DNA of 64,000 nt. Origin: an uncultured Sphingopyxis sp. (GTDB lineage Bacteria > Pseudomonadota > Alphaproteobacteria > Sphingomonadales > Sphingomonadaceae). Positions within the stretch are counted from its first letter, which is position 1. Every line of letters starts with the position of its first letter. The stretch spans positions 930,001-994,000 of the forward strand of contig NZ_LT598653.1 of assembly GCF_900078365.1 (NCBI RefSeq), written 5' to 3'. Both the position numbers and the translations under genes were made by a program. Below the pieces are notes generated by a model. It made no database searches. It saw only the letters and a program-made list of their open reading frames with translations, and was not told the origin of the DNA. This document shows, piece after piece, positions 17,020-23,869 of this stretch.

Positions 17020-18915
17020 ATGTGCGGCATCGCGGGCATCTATCATCTCGAAACCGCGAAGCCGGTCGACCCGGCGCGCCTGCGCGCGATGCTGCAGCCG
17101 ATGCAGCATCGCGGCCCCGACGGGTCGGGCGAGTGGACCGCGCCCGGCGTCGGCCTGGCGCATCTTCGCCTGTCGATCATCGACATCGCGGGCAGTCCGC
17201 AGCCGATGGCGAGCGATGACGAAGCCGTCACGCTCACCTACAATGGCGAAATCTATAATTTCCGCGAACTGCGCGCCGAACTCGAGGATCGCGGCCACCG
17301 TTTCCGCACCAGCGGTGATACCGAAGTCATCATCGCCGCATGGCGCCAATGGGGCCCCGATTGCCTCTCGCGGCTCAACGGCATGTTCGCCTTCGCGATC
17401 CACGATCACCAGCGCGGATGCCTGTTCCTCGCGCGCGACCGGCTGGGGGTGAAGCCGCTCCACTATGTCCGCCTGTCCGATAGGTCGGTCGCGTTCGCCT
17501 CGGAACTGAAGGGGCTGCTGCGCAATCCCTTGCTGCGGCAGGAAGCCAATCTCACCGCGATCGAGGATTTCCTTGCCTTCGGCTATGTCCCCGACGACAA
17601 TTGCATCGTCGCGGGGGTCGAGAAACTGCCTGCCGGCCACTATCTGATGCTCGAACGCGGCAAGCCCGTTCCCGCGCCGGCGCGCTGGTGGGCACCCGAT
17701 TTTTCGAAGCGTATCCGCGCGTCCGAAGGCGAGGCGGCCGAGCATCTCGTCCATCTGATGCGCGCCGCGGTGACCGACCGCATGGTCGCCGACGTGCCGC
17801 TCGGCGCCTTTCTGTCGGGCGGGGTCGATTCGAGCGCGGTCGTCGCGCTGATGGCCGAGGCGAGCAGGAAGGCGGTCAAGACCTGCACGATCGGCTTCGA
17901 CCAGGCGGCGCTCGACGAGACGGCCCATGCGCAGGTGATCGCCGAGCGGTTCGCGACCGATCATCGCACGCGCACCGTTTCTTCGGGCGATTTCGCGCTT
18001 GTCGACCGGATCGCCGACATGTTCGACGAACCCTTCGCCGATGCAAGCGCGCTGCCGACCTACCGCGTCTGCGAGCTCGCGCGCGAGGAGGTGACGGTCG
18101 CGCTGTCGGGCGACGGCGCCGACGAGGCGTTCGCGGGATACCGCCGCCTGGTCTTTCAGCATCAGGAGGAACGCCTGCGCGGGCTGATCCCCGGCTTCCT
18201 CCGCCGCGGCCTGCTCGGTCCGCTGTCGCATGTCTGGCCGCAAATGGACTGGGCGCCGCGCCCGCTGCGCGCCCGCGCGACGCTCGCCAGCCTCTCGAAG
18301 AGCGGAGCGGAGGGCTATGCCGAGGCGGTCGGCGTGACCGGGCCGGCGCAGCGCGCCAGGCTCTTCAACGATGCGGCAATCCATGCTCTCGGCGATCATG
18401 TCGCCGAAGCGCGCTACTGGAAAGCGATGCGCGACGCGCCCGCGCGCGAGGCGCTCGACCGCGCGCAATATGCCGACCTGATGATCTGGCTGCCCGGCGA
18501 CATTTTGACCAAGACCGATCGGATGAGCATGGCGGTCAGCCTCGAAGCGCGCGAGCCGCTGCTCGACTATCGCCTGATCGAATTCGCCGCGAGCCTGCCC
18601 GCGTCGATGCGCGTCAAGCGCGGAAGGGGGAAGGCGATCATGAAACAGGCGATGGAACGCTATCTGCCGCACGATATTCTTTACCGGCCGAAGATGGGAT
18701 TCGTGACGCCGGTGTCGGCGTGGTTCCGCGGCCCGCTGGTCGAGCAGGCGAAGGCGCTCGCGACCTCGTCGACGCTCGCGCGCTCGGGCTGGTTCGACAT
18801 GGCCGAGATCGAACGCATCGTCGCCGCGCATCAGTCGGGCCGCCGCGACCACGGCCGGCTGATCTGGCAATTCTTCATGCTCGAGAAGTCGCTGGCGAAG
18901 CTGTTCGGGATTTGA
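17020..18915 (+). CDS. XrtA/PEP-CTERM system amidotransferase (AsnB-like)
   Basis: 631 residues. It is a class II glutamine amidotransferase: nucleophile Cys 2 in MCGIAGIYH, and the YNGEIYNFRELR and GDTEV motifs. The second domain is an asparagine synthetase-type ATP pyrophosphatase with the PP-loop SGGVDSS at residues 266-272. It moves glutamine-derived ammonia onto an adenylated carboxylate. The exosortase-associated relatives are thought to amidate a component of the polysaccharide rather than make asparagine. It starts 11 bases after exosortase A and is the last gene of the tight plus-strand arm. Confidence 0.9.
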   Translation: MCGIAGIYHLETAKPVDPARLRAMLQPMQHRGPDGSGEWTAPGVGLAHLRLSIIDIAGSPQPMASDDEAVTLTYNGEIYNFRELRAELEDRGHRFRTSGDTEVIIAAWRQWGPDCLSRLNGMFAFAIHDHQRGCLFLARDRLGVKPLHYVRLSDRSVAFASELKGLLRNPLLRQEANLTAIEDFLAFGYVPDDNCIVAGVEKLPAGHYLMLERGKPVPAPARWWAPDFSKRIRASEGEAAEHLVHLMRAAVTDRMVADVPLGAFLSGGVDSSAVVALMAEASRKAVKTCTIGFDQAALDETAHAQVIAERFATDHRTRTVSSGDFALVDRIADMFDEPFADASALPTYRVCELAREEVTVALSGDGADEAFAGYRRLVFQHQEERLRGLIPGFLRRGLLGPLSHVWPQMDWAPRPLRARATLASLSKSGAEGYAEAVGVTGPAQRARLFNDAAIHALGDHVAEARYWKAMRDAPAREALDRAQYADLMIWLPGDILTKTDRMSMAVSLEAREPLLDYRLIEFAASLPASMRVKRGRGKAIMKQAMERYLPHDILYRPKMGFVTPVSAWFRGPLVEQAKALATSSTLARSGWFDMAEIERIVAAHQSGRRDHGRLIWQFFMLEKSLAKLFGI

Positions 18916-18930
18916 ACTGTCGCGTGGGTT

Positions 18931-19098
18931 TTGGGGTGGGGAGCGGACGTTGCGATCCATCAAGCCCCTCCCCTTCAGGGGAGGGGTTGGGGTGGGGGCC
19001 ATCGGCCTTGCGCGAGGTCGATGGCCCCCACCCCACTGCGACTAGGCAGCAAGCTGCCAAGTCTTCGTTGCCCCTCCCCTGAAGGGGAGGGGCTTGAC
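18931..19098. repeat. Composite palindromic repeat, family D, in the gap 18916-19208
   Basis: The 293-base gap after the amidotransferase gene is mostly repeat. A box ggttttggggtgg with ggacgtt at 18931-18951 is followed by long arms, cccctccccttcaggggagggg (from 18965) and its complement ending at 19093, around a central inner pair gtgggggcc / ggcccccac. The same box and layout, with different arm bases, occur at 32514-32684. No gene is seen in the gap. Confidence 0.75.
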
Positions 19099-19208
19099 TA
19101 GGAGAGGTCCGCAATCGGCCGCTACCCGTCGTCTCGATCGGGCGGCATTCGGCAAACCTCGAACGAATCGCCACGCCATCTTAACGCTTCGCTGCTAGTC
19201 TCTCGCCG

Positions 19209-20393
19209 ATGACGGTCCATCCCGCCTTTCCGACGAACGATGCCGAAGCCGCGCCACTCACCGTGCGCGTCGTCGACCCGCTGTCGCTTTCGGGCGACTT
19301 CGCGGCGGCGTGGGACCAACTCGCGGGCGAGGCGAGCGAGCCCAACCCCTTTGCCGAACGCTGGTGCCTGCAATCGGCGCTCCACCTGCTCGATCCCGAA
19401 CGCCATGCGCGGCTGGTGCTCGTGCAGGGCGGCAGCGACGGGCCGGTGATCGGTGTTATGCCGGTCGCGCCCGCCGCCCGTTATGGTCGCCTGCCGCTGC
19501 GTCACGTCACCGGCTGGGCGCACCCCAATCATTTTCACGGAGCGCCGTTGGTGCGCGCCGGTTTCGAAAGCCTCTTCTGGTCGATTCTGCTCGGCTGGTG
19601 CGATGCGGCGCCTTGGGCGCACACGCTGGTGCATGTTCCGCGCTTGACCGAAGACGGTCCGCTCCACCGCGCGCTCGTCGAGGTTGCGCGGGCGCGGGGC
19701 GGCGAGGCGGTCGTGGTGCATCGCGAAGAACGCGCGTTGCTCGAAAGCCCGCTGTCGCCCGGTGAATATTGGGATGCGGCGGTGCGGGCGAAGAAGCGCA
19801 AGGAATTGCGCCGTCAGGCGAACCGGCTCGCCGAAGAGGGCGCGGTCAGCCTTCGCCGCTGGCAGGCGGGCGAGGGGATCGAGCCGTGGATCGACGCCTT
19901 CCTCATCCTCGAAGCGCGCGGCTGGAAGGGGCGCGCGGGATCGGCGCTCGCGAGCCATAGCGATACGGAGGCGTGGTTTCGCGCGGTGCTGACCGGCGCG
20001 GCGGGCGCGGGCAGGCTCGACATGCGCGCGCTCGATCTGGACGGCCGCCCGCTGGCGATGCTGGTCAATTTCCTCTGCCCGCCCGGCGGCTTTTCGTTCA
20101 AGACCGCGTTCGACGAGGAATATGCCCGCTTCTCGCCCGGAGTGCTGCTGCAACAGGCGAATCTCGATCTGCTGGACGATCCGCGCATCCTATGGGTCGA
20201 CAGCTGCGCCGCGCCCGGGCACCCGATGATCGACAGCGTCTGGCGCGAGCGGCGCGCGCTGGTTTGGGTTAACGTCCCGTTGTCGGCGCCCGCCGACCGG
20301 CTGCGCTTTGCGATGCTGGGCAAGGCCGAGCGTCTGTGGCGGCGCTGGAAGGGGGCCGCCGCGCCCGCATATGAAGATGAAAGTCCGACATGA
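19209..20393 (+). CDS. GNAT/CelD-like acyltransferase (BioF2-like domain)
   Basis: 394 residues. An N-terminal region (NPFAERWCLQSALHLL, then HVTGWAHPNHFHGAPLV) is followed by the GNAT_6 domain: VRAKKRKELRRQANRL, FLILEARGWKGRAGSAL, and FKTAFDEEYARFSPGVLLQ as the acyl-donor binding end. This resembles CelD/BcsL-type acyltransferases. No signal peptide is seen. The stop overlaps the next gene by 4 bases (ATGA), so it is tied to the JmjC-like protein. It is the third FemAB/BioF2-type gene near exosortase A and may modify the same polysaccharide, but a separating repeat means it could have its own promoter. Confidence 0.75.
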   Translation: MTVHPAFPTNDAEAAPLTVRVVDPLSLSGDFAAAWDQLAGEASEPNPFAERWCLQSALHLLDPERHARLVLVQGGSDGPVIGVMPVAPAARYGRLPLRHVTGWAHPNHFHGAPLVRAGFESLFWSILLGWCDAAPWAHTLVHVPRLTEDGPLHRALVEVARARGGEAVVVHREERALLESPLSPGEYWDAAVRAKKRKELRRQANRLAEEGAVSLRRWQAGEGIEPWIDAFLILEARGWKGRAGSALASHSDTEAWFRAVLTGAAGAGRLDMRALDLDGRPLAMLVNFLCPPGGFSFKTAFDEEYARFSPGVLLQQANLDLLDDPRILWVDSCAAPGHPMIDSVWRERRALVWVNVPLSAPADRLRFAMLGKAERLWRRWKGAAAPAYEDESPT

Positions 20394-21256
20394 CCGCGCA
20401 TCAGCCCATCGACCGGCCCGTCTTCCCTCCCGAAACGCTCGAGCGGATGGCGGCGCTTTATCCGCAGCAAGCGGGATTGCTCCACCACCATCTTCCCGAC
20501 CATCCCTTGCTGTCGATCGAGGCGCTCGCGACGCTCGGCGAAAGCCTGCCCGCGAGCGCGGTCGAATATAATCCGGGCGATGTGCCGATCGGCATCCGGC
20601 CCGAGGACGTGCCGTCGAACGGTCTGTCGATCGGCGAAACGATCCGCACGATCGATACGAACGGCAGCTGGGCGGTGCTCAAGAATATCGAAAATGTGGA
20701 GGCGTATCGCACACTGCTGATGGATCTGCTCGGCGAACTCGAACCCGTCGTGAGTCCGCGCACCGGCGCGATGCTGACGCCGCAGGGCTTCATCTTCATC
20801 TCGTCGCCGGGATCGATCACGCCGTTCCACTTCGACCCCGAGCATAATATCCTGCTCCAGCTCAGGGGACACAAGGTGATGAACGTGTGGCCCGCGGGCG
20901 ACGAACGTTTCGCGCACCGCCGCGAGCACGAACGCTATCACACCGGCGGCCATCGCAACCTACCATGGGAAGAGGCGTATAAGGACGACGCGCAGCAGGT
21001 GCCGCTCGGCCCCGGCGACGCGGTGCTGATGCCCGTGATGGCGCCCCATTTCGTCGCCAATGGCGATGCGCCGTCGATCTCGCTGTCGATCACCTGGCGC
21101 AGCGAATGGAGCTATCGCGAATCCGAAGCGCATGCCGCCAACGCCGCGTTGCGGCGCATGGGGCTCGACCCCGCGATGCCGCCGCGCTGGCCTAGCTATG
21201 CGTGGATGAAGACCGTCGGCTGGCGGATCGCGCGGAGGCTGCAGCTGGTGTCTTAG
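20390..21256 (+). CDS. JmjC/cupin-like domain protein (putative Fe(II)/2-oxoglutarate oxygenase)
   Basis: 288 residues. The core TPFHFDPEHNILLQLRG gives the HxD pair (H147, D149), and MAPHFVANGD gives the distal His (H220), the iron triad of JmjC/FIH-type oxygenases. A double-stranded beta-helix is implied by LGPGDAVLMPVMAPH. Relatives in sphingomonads are often named only as cupin-like or as regulators; function is unknown. The start overlaps the acyltransferase stop, which suggests they act on one product, for example hydroxylation of an acyl or peptide group. It is probably cytoplasmic. Confidence 0.7.
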   Translation: MTAHQPIDRPVFPPETLERMAALYPQQAGLLHHHLPDHPLLSIEALATLGESLPASAVEYNPGDVPIGIRPEDVPSNGLSIGETIRTIDTNGSWAVLKNIENVEAYRTLLMDLLGELEPVVSPRTGAMLTPQGFIFISSPGSITPFHFDPEHNILLQLRGHKVMNVWPAGDERFAHRREHERYHTGGHRNLPWEEAYKDDAQQVPLGPGDAVLMPVMAPHFVANGDAPSISLSITWRSEWSYRESEAHAANAALRRMGLDPAMPPRWPSYAWMKTVGWRIARRLQLVS

Positions 21257-21258
21257 AT

Positions 21259-21437
21259 TCACGCGGAGACGCGGAAGCACGGAGAAGATGATATTCGCGC
21301 AGCGACGCAAAGAGCGCAGAGATTTCGATTCACGCGGAGCTACGGAACGGCAAAAGATGAAAAATGGCGGCTTTGCCGCCTTTTCTCATATTCTCTCTGC
21401 GATCTCTGCGCCTCTGCGCGAATATTCTAGAGAGATG
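21259..21437. repeat. Imperfect inverted repeat in the gap before infA
   Basis: Sequence of the type ttcgcgcagaggcgcagagatcgcagag is present in two partial forward copies (21259 and 21291 onward) and one reversed copy (21396-21433). Inside lies a hairpin, ggcggc-ttt-gccgcc followed by TTTT (21366-21384), which could end transcription from the upstream pair. The rest of the 273-base gap (21438-21529) holds the infA leader. Confidence 0.6.
21366..21384 (+). terminator. Possible rho-independent terminator before infA
   Basis: A 6-base GC stem (ggcggc/gccgcc, loop ttt or near) is followed by TTTT. It lies 110 bases after the JmjC-like gene and 145 bases before infA, so it would insulate the two units. 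Stem short; tentative. Confidence 0.4.
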
Positions 21438-21529
21438 CCCTCAAATCGTCTCCATGACAGATTGCTTTCAATTGCCGCAAATTGCGGTTATGGGCGCGCA
21501 TCCCGATATTTCGAGCCCATAGAGGATTG

Positions 21530-21748
21530 ATGGCGAAAGAAGAACTTCTGGAAATGCGCGGCCAAGTGGTCGAACTGCTGCCCAACGCGATGTTTCGCGT
21601 CAAACTGGAAAATGATCACGAGATTCTGGGCCACACGGCCGGCAAGATGCGCAAGAACCGCATTCGCGTTCTCGTGGGCGACGAGGTGCTCGTCGAACTC
21701 ACCCCCTATGACCTGACCAAGGGTCGGATCACCTATCGCTTCAAGTGA
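21530..21748 (+). CDS. infA: Translation initiation factor IF-1
   Basis: 72 residues, the usual length. The whole S1/OB-fold sequence is recognisable: MAKEELLEMRGQVVELLPN, FRVKLENDHEILGHTAGKMR, RIRVLVGD, ending TKGRITYRFK. It binds the 30S A site with IF-2 and IF-3. AGAGG lies just upstream of the ATG. The stop overlaps the GTG of maf (GTGA at 21745-21748); infA-maf-RNase E/G-yacG is a conserved alphaproteobacterial order. Confidence 0.97.
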   Translation: MAKEELLEMRGQVVELLPNAMFRVKLENDHEILGHTAGKMRKNRIRVLVGDEVLVELTPYDLTKGRITYRFK

Positions 21749-22335
21749 GCGGCGCAGCGACCATTCCCGCGCTGGTATTGGCTTCGACCTCGCCGCGCCG
21801 GCGCGAATTGCTGGCGCGGATCGGCCTCGCGCCCGCGCGTGTCGCGGCCCCCCAAATCGACGAGACGCCGCTGAAGGGCGAGCTTCCGCGTGACTATGTC
21901 GCGCGGCTCGCGCGGGGCAAGGCGCTCGCGGTCGAGCGAGCGCCGGACGAAGTCGTCCTCGCGGGCGACACGACCGTGGCGGTCGGGCGCCGCATCCTAG
22001 AAAAACCGGCCGACGAAGCCGACCTGCGCCGGATGCTCGCCCTGTTGTCGGGGCGGCGCCACCATGTCTGGTCGGGCGTCTGCGTCGTCGGCACCGATGA
22101 TCGTCCGCGCGTCCGCGTCGTCGATACGATCGTCGCCTTCAAGGCGCTGAGCGCCGCCGAGATCGACCTTTATGTCGAATGCGGCGAGGGGATGGGCAAG
22201 GCGGGCGGCTATGCGATCCAGGGGCGCGCCGAAACCTTCGTGCGCTTCCTTTCGGGCAGCCATTCGAACGTCGTCGGTCTGCCGCTGTTCGAAACGCGCG
22301 CGCTGTTGACGAGCGCGGGAATCCCGCTTGGCTGA
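21745..22335 (+). CDS. Maf-family nucleotide pyrophosphatase
   Basis: 196 residues. The Maf signature LASTSPRRRELL is at the N-terminus, followed by DETPLKGELPRDYVARLARGKA and the catalytic LAGDTTVAVG and KAGGYAIQG segments. These enzymes hydrolyse dTTP/UTP or modified nucleotides to monophosphates; which branch this one belongs to cannot be settled by eye. GTG start overlapping infA. It overlaps the next gene by 8 bases. Confidence 0.93.
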   Translation: MSGAATIPALVLASTSPRRRELLARIGLAPARVAAPQIDETPLKGELPRDYVARLARGKALAVERAPDEVVLAGDTTVAVGRRILEKPADEADLRRMLALLSGRRHHVWSGVCVVGTDDRPRVRVVDTIVAFKALSAAEIDLYVECGEGMGKAGGYAIQGRAETFVRFLSGSHSNVVGLPLFETRALLTSAGIPLG

Positions 22336-23320
22336 GTGGCTCTACGAAGCCGGAATCGGCGAAACGCGCGCGGCGCTGATCGAGGATGGCGCAATCGTCG
22401 AGGCGCGGATCGAGCGCGAAGGCGAGGGCCCGCGCCTCGGCGCAATCGTCGAAGCGAAGCTGGTCGAGGCGGGCAAGGGCGGCAAGGGCGCGCTGGTCGC
22501 GCTCGACTGGCCGGGGGCGCCGCAAGCGACGCTGACCGGCCTGTCGCCGTCGACCTCGACCGGAGCGCGGCTGATAGTCGAAATCACCCGCATGGCGCTG
22601 CGCGAGCGCGGCCGCGACAAGCCCGCAAGGGCGCGGATGGCGGAGGCGGACGCGCAGGTCGGTGATGGGCCCGACCTGCGGTCGCGTATCGCGACGACGG
22701 GTATCGCTGTTACCGAACTGCAACCGGCGGGGCCCGACCGGCTCGAACAGGCGGGCTGGTCCGAACTGATCGACCATGTCCGCACCGGGCACTGGCCCTT
22801 TGAGGGCGGCGCGCTGTGGGTCGATGCGACCCCCGCGATGCTGCTGATCGACATCGACGGGGAGGGGGACGCGCTGGCGCTGGCATTGGCGGGCGCCCGC
22901 GAGGCGGTGGCGCTGATCCGACGCTGCGACACCGGCGGGTCGATCGGGATCGACTTTCCCTCGGTGCCCGATCGCGCTGGGCGGCAGGCGATCGACGCCG
23001 CGGTCGATGCGGCGCTGACCGGGGCGTTCGAGCGCACCGCGGTCAACGGCTTCGGCTTCATGCAGATCGTCCGCCGCCGCGAGCGGCCCTCGCTGATCGA
23101 GCAGGTCCGGCTCGACCCGGTCGCGACCGACGCCGCGCTGCTGCTGCGCCAGGCCGAACGCGCGGTCGGGACGGGCGATTTGACGCTGACCGCGCGCGGC
23201 GCGGTGGTCGATCGGATCGCGGCGCATGCGCATTGGATCGAGACATTGCAGAATCGCACCGGCCGTGCGGTCCGCCTGATCGCGGACCCGGCCGCCAAAG
23301 GAGCCGGCCATGCCCAGTAA
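22328..23320 (+). CDS. Ribonuclease E/G family protein, short form
   Basis: 330 residues, against about 490 for RNase G. The DNase I-like catalytic core is visible: GALWVDATPAMLLIDID corresponds to the first metal-binding Asp region and GGSIGIDFPSVPDR to the second. The N-terminal S1 RNA-binding part is reduced and the C-terminal Zn-link and dimer region appears lost. A TTG start at 22328, overlapping maf by 8 bases, is the only plausible start. This short form in the infA-maf-yacG setting is common in sphingomonads. It may process structured RNA; activity is not certain from sequence. Confidence 0.8.
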   Translation: MAEWLYEAGIGETRAALIEDGAIVEARIEREGEGPRLGAIVEAKLVEAGKGGKGALVALDWPGAPQATLTGLSPSTSTGARLIVEITRMALRERGRDKPARARMAEADAQVGDGPDLRSRIATTGIAVTELQPAGPDRLEQAGWSELIDHVRTGHWPFEGGALWVDATPAMLLIDIDGEGDALALALAGAREAVALIRRCDTGGSIGIDFPSVPDRAGRQAIDAAVDAALTGAFERTAVNGFGFMQIVRRRERPSLIEQVRLDPVATDAALLLRQAERAVGTGDLTLTARGAVVDRIAAHAHWIETLQNRTGRAVRLIADPAAKGAGHAQ

Positions 23321-23492
23321 ACCCCCGCGCTGCCCGCTCTGCGGCAAGCCGCGCGACCCCGAGTATAAGCCCTTTTGCGGCCGCGGCTGCCGCGACCGCG
23401 ACCTCCTCAACTGGTTCGGCGAGGACTATCGCGTGCCGGTCGATCAGGCGCCCGACGGCACCGCCGACGACGATCGTTTCGACGAGGGATGA
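23310..23492 (+). CDS. yacG: DNA gyrase inhibitor YacG (zinc-binding)
   Basis: 60 residues. The four zinc cysteines are present in CPLCGKP and FCGRGCRDRDLLNWF, the signature of YacG, and the tail is acidic. E. coli YacG binds GyrB and blocks DNA binding. The ATG overlaps the RNase E/G gene by 11 bases, so it is co-transcribed. tRNA-Phe follows 83 bases later. Confidence 0.95.
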   Translation: MPSKPPRCPLCGKPRDPEYKPFCGRGCRDRDLLNWFGEDYRVPVDQAPDGTADDDRFDEG

Positions 23493-23575
23493 TCGCAAAG
23501 AAAGATGCTGGACAGGACGCAAAGCCCTGCCTATAGCCGCCGCTCGCCAGCGCGGCCGACCGGCCGCAAGGCTTC

Positions 23576-23651
23576 GCCTGGGTAGCTCAGTTGGTAGAGC
23601 ATGCGACTGAAAATCGCAGTGTCGGCGGTTCGATCCCGTCCCCAGGCACCA
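23576..23651 (+). tRNA. tRNA-Phe (GAA)
   Basis: 76 bases with encoded CCA. The acceptor stem GCCTGGG (23576-23582) pairs with CCCAGGC (23641-23647), and the discriminator is A. The D-arm is tagctcagttggtagagca and the T-arm is gtcggcggttcgatcccgtc. The anticodon stem TGCGA/TCGCA holds the loop CTGAAAA, giving anticodon GAA at 23609-23611. Confidence 0.97.
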
Positions 23652-23693
23652 CCTTTCCTCTATGGTTGTCCGGCATTATTTGTGACAATCGGG

Positions 23694-23713
23694 TTACGCC
23701 TTCCGTAGCGTAA
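23694..23713. promoter_or_regulatory. Inverted repeat upstream of a TonB-dependent receptor
   Basis: TTACGC-N8-GCGTAA lies about 156 bases before the receptor ATG at 23870, within the 218-base gap after tRNA-Phe. It has the symmetry of a dimeric repressor site, but no regulator can be named. The rest of the gap shows only a good ribosome binding site (GGAGAGAGGA) before the ATG. Confidence 0.3.
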
Positions 23714-23869
23714 ACTGTTGCTTTTGTGCCACTAATGAACGGAAAAGCCGGTCGCGCGCGCCTGCGCGCGTTGACGCAGCGGGGCGGTGCGTTAGACCAG
23801 CCGTTCACCGCCGGGCATCTCCCGACAAGCCTTTGGCTGCGCCTGCGGCGGTTGGAGAGAGGATCTGTC

